This document shows, in pieces, positions 8,404-17,043 of a DNA stretch of 64,000 bases. A program made the translations under genes and the position numbers. A model generated the notes under the pieces. The model saw nothing but the letters and a program-made list of their open reading frames with translations, was not told the origin of the DNA and searched no databases. The stretch covers positions 1-64,000 of the forward strand of contig JAJQDE010000053.1 of the NCBI GenBank assembly GCA_021202335.1, read 5' to 3'. The DNA is from Lachnospiraceae bacterium. GTDB lineage: Bacteria; Bacillota; Clostridia; Lachnospirales; Lachnospiraceae. Each line of letters starts with the position of its first letter. The stretch's first letter is position 1.

Positions 8404-9543
8404 TTAATCGGACACTTTTACTTCCTTATAAAATACATTCATCATTATTTCTTTAAGCTCATCCTCGTCAAGATAATAGTCGTCATAAAAGTCTTCATTT
8501 CCATTATCGTCGGTAAAATACACAGCCTTGTCCTCTCCCGTAAGCTGGTAAAAGGACTGCTCAGAAAAGCCGCAATCCAACGCCTTTGCGGAAATATATA
8601 CAGCCTCGTCCACCGAAATATCAGTATTCATATACGGCTTCACCAGCTCATAAATTTCCTTTACAAACATAGGATTTTCCTTTATTGCCTGCATAACGTC
8701 ATCTGCCGCAGCTTTCATAAATGCTTTTTGGCGTTCCAGTCTTGTCGTCGGACTTCCCAACTCACTATAATTCCTGTATCTCAGATATCCGACCACATTT
8801 TTTCCCGTAAGTGTCTGAGTGCTCCCCTTTATGTAGCTGCTGTTGTATGCCGTCATATCGTCCGGCACAACCACCTCTATACCGCCCAAGCGGTCGGTAA
8901 TCGCGGACACCGCGTCAAAGCTCACGGCGCAAGCCCCGTGTAGCGGCAAGCCGCAAAAAAGCTCCGACACGCTTTCCTTCATTTTATCAAGCCCTAACTC
9001 GCCGCCGCCCGCATATCCGTATTGCAGGCATATCTGGTCATGAATAGTTTCAATACATTCCTTTTCGCTGTTAAAGATTTCCACATCAACCATGGAATTT
9101 CGCGGAATACCGATAACGCTGATTGCCTTATCCTCCTGATTCAGCGTCACAAGGAAGATTGTGTCCGCCTGCCCCGCACTCCAATCGGAAAGCTCCGTTT
9201 CCGTTGAGAGGCTTCCGCTCCGGTCAATTCCCAAAAGCAGGAAGTTCAGCATATCCTCACGGTATTCATATACCTTTCCGTCATAGACAACCCAATCGTC
9301 CTGCCACGCCACGGTATCCGCATATTGCAGGCTTTCCCTAATCCTCTCGACTTCCTCCTCGTCCGTATCAATCTGCGGTGCGGACGCGCTTGCGGACGCC
9401 TTAAGCTCCATCTCGCCGGATTTATAAACAATAATCCCCACAAGTCCCAGTGAAAGCAAGAGAATTAAAATTGTTGACAGAATACACATGGCAATTTTCC
9501 CAAGCTTATTCTTTTTTTCGGTCTTTCCAGCCTTTCCTTTCAT
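8404..9543 (-). CDS. LytR-CpsA-Psr (LCP) family glycopolymer transferase
   Basis: A 379-residue membrane-anchored LCP enzyme: short basic cytoplasmic tail, one transmembrane helix (about residues 17-38), then the extracytoplasmic LCP domain. Family landmarks are FLLLGIDRSG near residue 87, the arginine-containing ISVIGIPRNSMVDVE near residue 140, and DRLGGIEVVVPDDM near residue 222. LCP proteins move undecaprenyl-linked polymers onto peptidoglycan, so this should attach the capsule to the wall. It is the first gene after the regulated promoter at 9637-9665 and thus probably leads the exopolysaccharide operon. The 5' leader carries two palindromic operator copies. Confidence 0.92.
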   Translation of the reverse strand: MKGKAGKTEKKNKLGKIAMCILSTILILLLSLGLVGIIVYKSGEMELKASASASAPQIDTDEEEVERIRESLQYADTVAWQDDWVVYDGKVYEYREDMLNFLLLGIDRSGSLSTETELSDWSAGQADTIFLVTLNQEDKAISVIGIPRNSMVDVEIFNSEKECIETIHDQICLQYGYAGGGELGLDKMKESVSELFCGLPLHGACAVSFDAVSAITDRLGGIEVVVPDDMTAYNSSYIKGSTQTLTGKNVVGYLRYRNYSELGSPTTRLERQKAFMKAAADDVMQAIKENPMFVKEIYELVKPYMNTDISVDEAVYISAKALDCGFSEQSFYQLTGEDKAVYFTDDNGNEDFYDDYYLDEDELKEIMMNVFYKEVKVSD

Positions 9544-9569
9544 AACAACAATCCCCTGTCATGAAAGTT

Positions 9570-9587
9570 TAGTAAACATCTTTACTA
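9570..9587. promoter_or_regulatory. Palindromic operator copy 1
   Basis: TAGTAAACATCTTTACTA is an inverted repeat with AGTAAA/TTTACT arms and a four-base centre. It lies in the predicted leader of the LCP gene, 43 bases (about four helical turns) from an identical core at 9614. It is a likely site for the neighbouring XRE regulator. Confidence 0.65.
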
Positions 9588-9612
9588 GCCCATCAAAAAA
9601 ACGGCTTTTTAT

Positions 9613-9630
9613 CAGTAAACATCTTTACTA
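9613..9630. promoter_or_regulatory. Palindromic operator copy 2
   Basis: The same 17-base core AGTAAACATCTTTACTA as copy 1. It sits just downstream of the predicted -10, over the expected transcription start, where a bound regulator would block initiation. The identical centre CATC in both copies argues against chance. Confidence 0.7.
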
Positions 9631-9636
9631 AAGTTA

Positions 9637-9665
9637 AATATACAACAACACAAATATTATGTCAA
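9637..9665 (-). promoter_or_regulatory. Sigma-A-type promoter of the exopolysaccharide operon
   Basis: On the minus strand TTGACA (9665-9660), exactly 17 bases, then TATATT (9642-9637). It is the best promoter match upstream of the LCP gene and is followed by the two palindromic operators. Confidence 0.8.
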
Positions 9666-9698
9666 TACTTTTTTCAGTATTTCATTGCTTCCGCTTCA

Positions 9699-9923
9699 TC
9701 ATTTTTTCGGAAACTCCGTCTTATCATTTGTCAACCCGAGCAGATAATCCGTACTGACATTATAATATTGCGCAAGCCTTATCAGATGCCTTATCGGCAT
9801 CTCGTTGGCGCCCCGTTCATACCTTGCGTACATAGTCTGTGAGGTGTCCAAAAGCTTCGCTATCTCCTGCTGTGTCAAGTCGTTATCCTCGCGCAGGTTG
9901 CGCATTCTCACCATATAATTCAT
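9699..9923 (-). CDS. XRE-family transcriptional regulator
   Basis: A short single-domain helix-turn-helix protein of 74 residues. The HTH segment LTQQEIAKLLDTSQTMYARY and the following helix with ANEMPIRHLIRLAQYYNVS and DYLLGLT are typical of Cro/C1-type repressors. I chose ATG at 9923, six bases after AAGGGTG, rather than the upstream GTG at 9932. Located directly before the regulated promoter of the exopolysaccharide operon, it is the obvious candidate to bind the two AGTAAA/TTTACT palindromes. The arrangement recalls SinR-type control of biofilm genes, but no orthology is claimed. Confidence 0.88.
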   Translation of the reverse strand: MNYMVRMRNLREDNDLTQQEIAKLLDTSQTMYARYERGANEMPIRHLIRLAQYYNVSTDYLLGLTNDKTEFPKK

Positions 9924-10050
9924 GTCATTCACCCTTTGACCGGTTTGGCGTTCATTTTAAGCATAACAAATGGTTTAAAGCCGCAAAGTTTTTAATACAA
10001 ATATTTACTATATACCTATTGTTCCTAAAATATATGATATAGTTTATATT

Positions 10051-10671
10051 TTGTTAATTTTATATATAGACTTTTTTAACATTGTATGTTATTATATATG
10101 CCTGAGGAAAAAGAAAAATTTTTATATATCAACTATGTTGTGTGCTTTTCTCTGTATAGGCTGTTCTTCAGCAGCGCCGGCATCGGAACCGGCTGAAACT
10201 GCTGCTGTCGAGGAGCTTCGTCCTGACGCCGATATCACAATCCCTTCCGTTTTGGTCGGTGATGAGCTTTCGGAGACGGAAACAGATATTGCCGCCACGG
10301 ACAACGGTGACGGAACGGTTACTTATTCACTTGACGGTGAAACATTGACCGGCATATTAAATCAAATAGCTTCTGATATCGCAGACAGTATTCAGACCAT
10401 TCTGAATGATAACGACTACTATCCTGACATCACTGCGATAACCCCAAACGAAGACTACACAAGCTTTACCATATCTCTCGCGGATGGTCAGATGAATATT
10501 TACGAGTCAATGCTTGTAATGTCTTTCTATACAATCGGGAACAGATATCAGATATACAACGGCGTCCCTGCTGATGAAGCACTTACTGCCGTTATATATA
10601 TTAACGATTCTGACGGAGCCATTATCAGTGAAACGTATTCCACTTCGATGGATACTTTCTCTTCCCAATAA
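10051..10671 (+). CDS. Putative lipoprotein of unknown function
   Basis: A plus-strand gene whose product has a lipobox, FLCIGCSS, after a basic and hydrophobic stretch, so it should be lipid-anchored outside the membrane. The mature part is acidic, with Gly/Asp-rich strands (NGDGTVTYSLDGETL) and no family I recognise. The start is unclear: TTG at 10051 gives an odd hydrophobic extension, CTG at 10102 would give an ideal signal peptide (LRKKKNFYISTM), and ATG at 10135 leaves almost no signal. None has a good ribosome site, so the start codon may be damaged. The tract upstream is very AT-rich. Confidence 0.6.
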   Translation: MLILYIDFFNIVCYYICLRKKKNFYISTMLCAFLCIGCSSAAPASEPAETAAVEELRPDADITIPSVLVGDELSETETDIAATDNGDGTVTYSLDGETLTGILNQIASDIADSIQTILNDNDYYPDITAITPNEDYTSFTISLADGQMNIYESMLVMSFYTIGNRYQIYNGVPADEALTAVIYINDSDGAIISETYSTSMDTFSSQ

Positions 10672-10690
10672 TTTTACATGTATTTTTACG

Positions 10691-10726
10691 TGCCAAAGGC
10701 GGTGGATTATTCCATCGCCTTTGGCA
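10691..10726. other. 16-bp stem-loop after the lipoprotein gene
   Basis: The arms at 10691-10706 and 10711-10726 pair over 16 bases with one G-T wobble and a four-base loop. No T-run follows on either strand, so it is not a normal terminator. It belongs with the other long, T-less hairpins at 17007 and 63251. Confidence 0.5.
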
Positions 10727-10780
10727 TGTCCAGACAGCAAGGCTTCATAATAGTACAGACTTTTATGCGTCCTGTAAATC

Positions 10781-10839
10781 AAAAAGGGGTGTTGCAAAAT
10801 CAACGCCTTTTTTTGACGTCAATTTCGCAACAGCCCCTC
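10781..10839 (-). terminator. Intrinsic terminator of pckA (shares sequence with the plus-strand terminator)
   Basis: On the minus strand GGGGCTGTTGCGAAA can pair with TTTTGCAACACCCC and is followed by five T. The two terminators use overlapping sequence to insulate the convergent genes. Confidence 0.6.
10788..10814 (+). terminator. Intrinsic terminator of the lipoprotein gene
   Basis: GGTGTTG pairs with CAACGCC across a six-base loop and is followed by seven T on the plus strand. Confidence 0.65.
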
Positions 10840-10881
10840 TTATATCCGGAATGTCACCGACAATTTTTCAAGCTCTGCATT

Positions 10882-12486
10882 TTATAACTGCGGACCTGCG
10901 GCAACCAAAGCCTTGCCTGCATCATTGCCCTCATATTTTGCAAAGTTCTTAATAAATCTGTTTGCCAAATCCTTAGCCTTTGTTTCCCACTCAGATGCGT
11001 TCGCATATGTATCTCGAGGATCTAAGATGTTCGTGTCTACACCGGGAAGCTCTGTCGGAACCTCGAAGTTGAAGTAAGGAATCTTCTTGGTAGGAGCCTT
11101 CTGAATATCACCATTCAGGATTGCGTCGATGATACCGCGTGTATCTTTGATGGTGATACGCTTGCCCGTGCCGTTCCAGCCTGTGTTTACCAGGTATGCC
11201 TTAGCGCCGTTTGCTTCCATCTTCTTAACAAGCTCCTCGCCGTACTTTGTCGGGTGCAGCTCCAAAAATGCCTGTCCGAAGCAAGCCGAGAAGGTAGGGG
11301 TAGGCTCTGTAATTCCGCGCTCCGTACCCGCAAGCTTAGCCGTGAAGCCTGAGAGGAAGTAATACTGCGTCTGCTCCGGCGTCAGGATTGATACGGGGGG
11401 AAGTACGCCGAATGCGTCTGCTGACAGGAAGATTACATTCTTCGCTGCCGGTGCGGAAGAAACCGGACGTACAATATTCTTAATATGGTCAATCGGATAA
11501 GACACGCGTGTGTTCTCCGTTACGCTCTTGTCGTTGAAGTCAATCTTGCCTGCTTCATCAATCGTTACATTCTCAAGAAGGGCATTGCGCTTGATTGCAT
11601 TGTAGATATCCGGCTCAGAGTCCTTGTCCAGGTTGATAACCTTCGCATAGCAGCCGCCCTCGAAGTTAAATACGCCGTTGTCGTCCCAGCCGTGCTCATC
11701 ATCGCCGATAAGAAGTCTTTTAGGGTCTGTTGAAAGCGTTGTCTTACCTGTTCCTGAAAGTCCGAAGAAGATTGCGGTGTTCTCACCGTTCATATCCGTG
11801 TTTGCAGAGCAGTGCATAGAAGCAATTCCCTTCAAAGGCAGATAGTAATTCATCATAGAGAACATACCCTTCTTCATTTCTCCGCCGTACCATGTGTTAA
11901 TGATAACCTGCTCACGGCTGGTGATGTTGAACACAACTGCCGTTTCGGAATTTAAGCCTAACTCTTTATAATTCTCAACCTTAGCCTTTGAAGCATTGTA
12001 AACCACAAAATCCGGCTCAAAGCCCTTAAGCTCGTCCTCGGTAGGCTGAATGAACATATTCTTTACGAAATGAGCCTGCCATGCCACTTCCATAATAAAA
12101 CGGATTGCCATGCGCGTGTCCTTGTTTGCGCCGCAGAACGCGTCCACAACATAAAGCTTTTTGTCAGACAGCTCCTTGATTGCAATATCCTTTACCGCAG
12201 CCCATGCTTCCTGTGAAGCCGGGTGGTTGTCATTCTTATATTCGTCAGATGTCCACCATACGGTATCCTTTGAGTTTTCGTCCACTACGATGAACTTGTC
12301 TTTAGGAGAGCGTCCCGTATAAATACCTGTCATTACATTGACAGCGCCAAGCTCGCTCACCTGACCTTTTTCATATCCTTCCAGCCCGGGCTTTGTTTCC
12401 TCTTCAAATAATGTTTCAAAGGAAGGGTTGTATAAAATTTCTGTGGTTCCGGTAATTCCATACTTGCTTAAATTAATTTCTGCCAT
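10882..12486 (-). CDS. pckA: Phosphoenolpyruvate carboxykinase (ATP)
   Basis: A 534-residue ATP-type PEP carboxykinase, which interconverts oxaloacetate plus ATP with PEP, CO2 and ADP in the cytosol. The kinase-1a P-loop [13 protein letters not shown], the kinase-2 segment [12 protein letters not shown], the substrate segment TGRSPKDKF near residue 60, and [16 protein letters not shown] near residue 380 are all present. Length is normal for the family. In fermentative gut Clostridia it often runs in the carboxylating direction toward succinate or propionate. It has its own promoter and a terminator shared with the lipoprotein gene, so it is probably monocistronic. Confidence 0.97.
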   Translation of the reverse strand: MAEINLSKYGITGTTEILYNPSFETLFEEETKPGLEGYEKGQVSELGAVNVMTGIYTGRSPKDKFIVVDENSKDTVWWTSDEYKNDNHPASQEAWAAVKDIAIKELSDKKLYVVDAFCGANKDTRMAIRFIMEVAWQAHFVKNMFIQPTEDELKGFEPDFVVYNASKAKVENYKELGLNSETAVVFNITSREQVIINTWYGGEMKKGMFSMMNYYLPLKGIASMHCSANTDMNGENTAIFFGLSGTGKTTLSTDPKRLLIGDDEHGWDDNGVFNFEGGCYAKVINLDKDSEPDIYNAIKRNALLENVTIDEAGKIDFNDKSVTENTRVSYPIDHIKNIVRPVSSAPAAKNVIFLSADAFGVLPPVSILTPEQTQYYFLSGFTAKLAGTERGITEPTPTFSACFGQAFLELHPTKYGEELVKKMEANGAKAYLVNTGWNGTGKRITIKDTRGIIDAILNGDIQKAPTKKIPYFNFEVPTELPGVDTNILDPRDTYANASEWETKAKDLANRFIKNFAKYEGNDAGKALVAAGPQL

Positions 12487-12545
12487 TTTATATTTAACCT
12501 CTTTTCTTTAATAGTAGTACGAATAGATTACTCGTCCTCAATTCC

Positions 12546-12573
12546 ATTATACATAATAAAATAATAAAATCAA
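12546..12573 (-). promoter_or_regulatory. Promoter of pckA
   Basis: On the minus strand TTGATT (12573-12568), 16 bases, then a perfect TATAAT (12551-12546), about 60 bases before the start codon. The leader is AT-rich and shows no clear riboswitch. Confidence 0.7.
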
Positions 12574-12627
12574 CCAAAAATTTCCCTTCTGAGCGCTTTT
12601 AAAGGGTTTTAACTTCTAAAATTTTCA

Positions 12628-14421
12628 TTAAACGGCACGCGTCACATTCTTTAGCCGTTCAAGCTCCTCCCCCTCAAAATACGGCGAAAGCTTTTCACGG
12701 ACCGCTTTATGGTACGCGTTGAGCCTTTCGATGTCCGAAGGCTCCATGCTGCCGATATCAATGGCGTCCAAGTCAATCGGCACATAGGTCAGATGCCTAA
12801 AGCCCATAAACTGACCGTACTCGTTTTTTTGTTCCTTCACGACCTCCACAATATTTTCCGTGCGTATGCCGTGGCTTCCCTGCACATACATTCCCGGCTC
12901 GTCGGAAACAATCATGCCCTCCTCGAGCACGGTTTCCCGGCTTTCAGGCTTATACTGCCAGCGCAGGCTGTGCGGTCCCTCGTGTACGTTCAGAACATAT
13001 CCGATACCGTGCCCCGTCCCGTGCTTATAGTCTAAACCGCATTGCCAAAGCGGCTCTCTTGCAATGATATCCAAATTCCTGCCCGTGCAGCCGTACAGAA
13101 ATTTAGTGTCCGCAAGCCGCAGCATCGCGCACGCCACCTTAGTAAAGTGCAGCCTCATCTCATCCGTAATGCTTCCAAGCGCAATCGTCCTTGTCACATC
13201 CGTAGTGGCGCCCATGTACTGCCCTCCCGAATCCACAAGGTAAAAGCCGTCCGCCGTAATCTTCGCCGAGTGTTCCCCGTTTGCGCTGTAATGTGCCATT
13301 GCCGCGTTGGATTTATATGCGCTGATGGTTTCAAATGAAAGGTCAAGGAAGCCGTCGATTTCGCTGCGCATTCTGTCAAGCCGCCTTGCAAGCCCAAGCT
13401 CGTCCATCGGCTCCCTGCCCGCGTTTTCCTTCACCCAAAACAGGAATTTGGTGAGCACAACGCTGTCGAGCAGATAATATTTCCTGATGCTTTCAAGCTC
13501 TTCGGGCGTTTTTACCGCCTTTAGAAGCTCCGTCGGGTTTTCCCTGTCAATAAGCTCCCCTCTTTTTTCAATGCACTTATATAAGAAGTAATTGACGTCC
13601 TTACCCGAATACCAAATCCTGCCTTTGATTTCACAGCTTTCCAAATATGCACCGAGCGAGGAATATTCCTTTACCGTGATATGGTTTTGGGCAAAATACC
13701 CGGCTGTTTCGTCCGTAAGCGCCCTGCTCTGTATGAATAGGACAGCGCTGTCCTTTGACACAAGGGTATACGAAAGCGCCACGGGGTTGCAGTCCACGTC
13801 GTTTGCACGGATGTTGTAGAGCCACATGATATCGTCAAGCTTTGATATAAGAAGATGCGCCGCGCCCTGCTCTTCCATTTTTTCACGCACCGCTTTAAGC
13901 TTTTCGGCAACGCTCATGCCGCAGCGCTCTGCGGAAAGCGTCCAAACCGCTGTTGCGGAAAGCGGCGGTCTGTCCTGCCACAGCGGGGCTGCCACATCCT
14001 TTTCATAGGAAAGCTGATATCGCTGCTCGAGCTTTTTTCCAAATTCGGCGTCCATAACCTGACCGTCAAAGCCGATAATCTGCCTCTTTCCCGCATTTTT
14101 TTCAAGGTATTCCCAAATATCGGGAACGCCCTCCTCTCCCATTCTGTACAGCACAATCCCGGAGCCTTCAAGCTGCGCCTGTGCCTGGGTAAAATATCTT
14201 CCGTCCGTCCAAAGACAGGCTTCGCGTTCGCTTACGACAAGCGTGCCCGCGGAGCCTGTAAAGCCCGACAGGAAGCTGCGCATCTTAAAATATCCGCCGA
14301 CATACTCCGAGCCGTGAAAATCCGCCGTAGGGACAATATAATAATCAATCCCTGCCTCTTTCATGAGTTTTCGGAGTCCGGCAATCCTTTGCTTTGCCAT
14401 ATTTTCCATATCAATCACCAC
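12628..14421 (-). CDS. Aminopeptidase P family Xaa-Pro aminopeptidase (M24B)
   Basis: A 597-residue protein with three-part M24B architecture: two creatinase-like N-terminal domains and a C-terminal pita-bread metallopeptidase domain. Metal ligands can be placed in VDSGGQYMGATTDVTRT (two Asp), GTGHGIGYVLNVHEGPH (His) and the Glu of VSDEPGMY and RTENIVEV. It should release N-terminal residues before proline from peptides in the cytosol. It follows deoC by two bases. The start may be GTG at 14421 or ATG at 14409; an AGGA lies before the first and GGTGA before the second. Confidence 0.93.
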   Translation of the reverse strand: MVIDMENMAKQRIAGLRKLMKEAGIDYYIVPTADFHGSEYVGGYFKMRSFLSGFTGSAGTLVVSEREACLWTDGRYFTQAQAQLEGSGIVLYRMGEEGVPDIWEYLEKNAGKRQIIGFDGQVMDAEFGKKLEQRYQLSYEKDVAAPLWQDRPPLSATAVWTLSAERCGMSVAEKLKAVREKMEEQGAAHLLISKLDDIMWLYNIRANDVDCNPVALSYTLVSKDSAVLFIQSRALTDETAGYFAQNHITVKEYSSLGAYLESCEIKGRIWYSGKDVNYFLYKCIEKRGELIDRENPTELLKAVKTPEELESIRKYYLLDSVVLTKFLFWVKENAGREPMDELGLARRLDRMRSEIDGFLDLSFETISAYKSNAAMAHYSANGEHSAKITADGFYLVDSGGQYMGATTDVTRTIALGSITDEMRLHFTKVACAMLRLADTKFLYGCTGRNLDIIAREPLWQCGLDYKHGTGHGIGYVLNVHEGPHSLRWQYKPESRETVLEEGMIVSDEPGMYVQGSHGIRTENIVEVVKEQKNEYGQFMGFRHLTYVPIDLDAIDIGSMEPSDIERLNAYHKAVREKLSPYFEGEELERLKNVTRAV

Positions 14422-14423
14422 AT

Positions 14424-15089
14424 TTAATATTCCTGCGTCTGCTCTCCCTGAAGCATTCCTACCGCCGACGAGGTTCCTATCCTGTCGCAGCCTGCTTCAA
14501 GGAACATGATCAAATCATCCTTTGTCTTTACGCCGCCCGCCGCTTTCATTTTCACTCCCGCGCCGATATGCTCCTTAAAAAGCCTGATATCTTCGATGGT
14601 CGCGCCGCCGGTACCAAAGCCTGTAGAGGTTTTGATATAATCCGCTCCTGCGTTTGTCACAGCCTTACACATCGCGATTTTTTCCTCCTGCGTGAGATAG
14701 CAGGTTTCAATAATCACCTTTAAAATATGTCCGCCGCATATCTTTTTCAGCGTGCGGATTTCCTCCTCTACCTTATCGTAGTCGCCGTTCTTCACTTCGC
14801 TGATATTGACCACCATGTCAATCTCGCTGCAGCCGTCCTCAAGCGCCTGTTTAGTTTCAGCCGCCTTTGCCGCGGTCACACTGTAACCGAGCGGAAAGCC
14901 CACCACCGTACAGATATTGACTTTATCGCCGTATTTGCCGCTTACCCGCTTAATATACGCGGGCGGTATGCACACCGACGCGGTATGGTACTGCACCGCC
15001 TCGTCGCAAAGCTTCTCTATATCCTGCCATGTCGCATACGGCTTTAACTGCGTATGGTCAATATGGCTTAATATTTCCCTGTCTGTCAT
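14424..15089 (-). CDS. deoC: Deoxyribose-phosphate aldolase
   Basis: A 221-residue class I aldolase that splits deoxyribose-5-phosphate into glyceraldehyde-3-phosphate and acetaldehyde. The pattern VCIPPAYI, MVVNISEVKNGDYDKVE, VIIETCYLT and the Schiff-base lysine segment YIKTSTGFGTGGAT (Lys near 155) are diagnostic. It acts in nucleoside salvage, yet lies with thrC and an aminopeptidase rather than other deo genes. Closely followed by the aminopeptidase gene, so the two are likely co-transcribed. Confidence 0.97.
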   Translation of the reverse strand: MTDREILSHIDHTQLKPYATWQDIEKLCDEAVQYHTASVCIPPAYIKRVSGKYGDKVNICTVVGFPLGYSVTAAKAAETKQALEDGCSEIDMVVNISEVKNGDYDKVEEEIRTLKKICGGHILKVIIETCYLTQEEKIAMCKAVTNAGADYIKTSTGFGTGGATIEDIRLFKEHIGAGVKMKAAGGVKTKDDLIMFLEAGCDRIGTSSAVGMLQGEQTQEY

Positions 15090-15121
15090 TTTAACCCCCC
15101 ATTCCTAAATGTTCTATTCTT

Positions 15122-15502
15122 TTATTCTTTTTCGCCTACAAGATATTTTCGCTGCGCCCTCATGAGCAGCGCGCCGTACAGCAGTATGACTGCCACCTCC
15201 AGCAAATTCACCAGCGTATCCGCCATCGGATATGCCGCAAGCAGCTCAAGCGCGCCGATTGCGCCGCCCGCAAAAAGCGCCGCTCCCACTGCAAGCGTCA
15301 GCGGAAAGGTTGCCCTGATAAAGCCCTCGGGATTGCACGCCCTCTCTATGGGAAAACCTTTCCCTACAAGCATTTCAGGAATTTTTTTGTTGTTCTTCAT
15401 TTGTACTGCCCAATACAGCATGTATATCCCGCATGCCATAATCAGTATATCCAATACCATATCAAAGCTCATAAAACTCTTTTCACTCCCGCTAAATTCC
15501 AA
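15122..15502 (-). CDS. Small integral membrane protein of unknown function
   Basis: I do not recognise this 126-residue protein. It has about three hydrophobic segments: residues 14-34 (VLDILIMACGIYMLYWAVQM), 65-88 and 95-114. A soluble loop with MLVGKGFPIERACNPEGF lies between the first two. Its start overlaps the end of thrC by 11 bases, so it is translated in the same operon. Function cannot be inferred from context. Confidence 0.75.
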   Translation of the reverse strand: MEFSGSEKSFMSFDMVLDILIMACGIYMLYWAVQMKNNKKIPEMLVGKGFPIERACNPEGFIRATFPLTLAVGAALFAGGAIGALELLAAYPMADTLVNLLEVAVILLYGALLMRAQRKYLVGEKE

Positions 15503-16979
15503 GGAACCTCATCACCACTGATTTCATGTCCTCCTTATCGCACACCGTATCGTGAAGCACGGGCGCAGTACGGATTTCCTCAATGGCATTTGGCACCTTC
15601 ACGCCTGAAAGCCTTGAAAGCTCATCGACAAGCTCAAAATCTCCCATTTTATCATACTTTGCATCAATGGCATTCATCACGCTTCTTGTAAATTTAAACG
15701 GGCTTGCTGTTGACGCTATGATGGTTTTCGTGCTGTCGTTCGTTTCCTTTTTATATTTATTGCAGACTGCCGCCGCCACTGCCGTGTGAGTGTCCATGAC
15801 GTAGCCGGTCTTTTCATACAGAGCCTTAATTGCCGCAGCCGTTTCCTGCTCGGAGGCATAATTGCCATAAAAGTCAGACATTTTATCCCTCATGCCGGCT
15901 GTGATTTCATATTTTCCCTCTGACGAAAGGCGGCGCATCAGTTCGGCGTTCTTATCCGCATCCGCGCCCGCCGTAATGTAAATCAGCCGCTCGAGGTTGC
16001 TTGAAATCAAAATATCCATCGACGGTGAGCTTGTCAGCACAAATTCCCTGTTTCTGTCATATACGCCCGTTTCAAAGAAATCATATAAAACCTTATTTTC
16101 GTTTGACGCGCAAATCAGCTTTGCAATGGGAACTCCCATATTTTTGGCAAAATATGCAGCCAGAATATTGCCGAAATTTCCAGTCGGAACCGTCACGTTA
16201 ATCTTCTCGCCGTCAGATATCTTTCCCTCCTTTAAAAGGCGGGCATATGAATAGACATAGTATACAACCTGCGGCACGAGTCTGCCGATATTGATTGAAT
16301 TGGCTGACGAGAATTGAAAGCCCGCGCTGTCCATCTGCTTTGCAAGCTCCCTGTCGCCGAACATCTGCTTTACGCCGGTCTGAGCATCGTCAAAATTTCC
16401 CTTAATGCCCACGACAAAGGTATTGCCGCCCTTCTGAGTCACCATCTGCTTTTCCTGAATGGGGCTGACGCCATGCTTCGGGTAAAATACTATGATTTTG
16501 GTTCCCTCAACATCGGCAAAGCCCGCAAGCGCCGCCTTGCCCGTGTCGCCGCTCGTGGCGGTAAGGATTACTATTTCATTTTTAACGTTATTTTTCTTTG
16601 CCGACGTGATAAGCAGGTGCGGCAGAATTGAAAGCGCCATATCCTTAAAGGCGATAGTCGCGCCGTGGAACAGCTCCAAATACCAGTTTCCGTCCGCTTC
16701 GACCAAGGGCGCGATTACTTCCGTGTCAAATTTGCCGTCATATGCTTTATTTATACAATCCCGCAGCTCCTCCTGCGTAAAGTCGGTAAGAAACAGCTTC
16801 ATTACCTCATACGCCGTTTCCTGATATGTCATTTCGGAAAGCTCCGCAAGACTTTTGTCAAGCTTAGGCAGGGACTCCGGCACATATAAGCCGCCGTCGT
16901 CCGCAAGCCCCTTTAAAATAGCCTGCGAGGCGGTAACTGCCTCCGCGCTGCTTCTGGTGCTTCTGTAAAGTAAATTCAT
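15492..16979 (-). CDS. thrC: Threonine synthase
   Basis: A 495-residue PLP enzyme converting O-phosphohomoserine to threonine. The PLP lysine sits in HGATIAFKDMALS near residue 110, and the phosphate-binding loop is TATSGDTGKAAL near residue 142. The length and the N-terminal YRSTRSS start match the longer (class with N-terminal extension) threonine synthases. GGAGG precedes the ATG by six bases. A long hairpin, without T-run, separates it from the DNA glycosylase gene upstream, so it may or may not be read through. Confidence 0.96.
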   Translation of the reverse strand: MNLLYRSTRSSAEAVTASQAILKGLADDGGLYVPESLPKLDKSLAELSEMTYQETAYEVMKLFLTDFTQEELRDCINKAYDGKFDTEVIAPLVEADGNWYLELFHGATIAFKDMALSILPHLLITSAKKNNVKNEIVILTATSGDTGKAALAGFADVEGTKIIVFYPKHGVSPIQEKQMVTQKGGNTFVVGIKGNFDDAQTGVKQMFGDRELAKQMDSAGFQFSSANSINIGRLVPQVVYYVYSYARLLKEGKISDGEKINVTVPTGNFGNILAAYFAKNMGVPIAKLICASNENKVLYDFFETGVYDRNREFVLTSSPSMDILISSNLERLIYITAGADADKNAELMRRLSSEGKYEITAGMRDKMSDFYGNYASEQETAAAIKALYEKTGYVMDTHTAVAAAVCNKYKKETNDSTKTIIASTASPFKFTRSVMNAIDAKYDKMGDFELVDELSRLSGVKVPNAIEEIRTAPVLHDTVCDKEDMKSVVMRFLGI

Positions 16980-17006
16980 ATTAAACCTCCATTCTTACTC
17001 AAGCCC

Positions 17007-17043
17007 GCAAATTTAGAATGAGCTTTTCTCATTCTAAATTTGC
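17007..17043. other. Perfect 16-bp stem-loop spanning the stop codon of the DNA glycosylase gene
   Basis: Arms at 17007-17022 and 17028-17043 are perfect complements with a five-base loop. The right arm contains the last codons and the TGA of the glycosylase gene. No T-run follows on the minus strand. A second hairpin, AGAACCAAC-AAA-GTTGGTTCT at 17044-17064, lies directly upstream inside the coding sequence. Confidence 0.75.

Noticed and set aside
7996..8943. Plus-strand open frame of 315 codons
   Set aside because: It is the complement of the Ser/Asp-rich and LCP genes; its composition mirrors the antisense of Ser codons.
10691..10726. Classical terminator
   Set aside because: The stem is strong, but no T-run follows on either strand; true terminators lie about 90 bases further on.
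13042..13338. Plus-strand frame within the aminopeptidase gene
   Set aside because: It is antisense to conserved metal-binding coding sequence of the aminopeptidase; no independent support.
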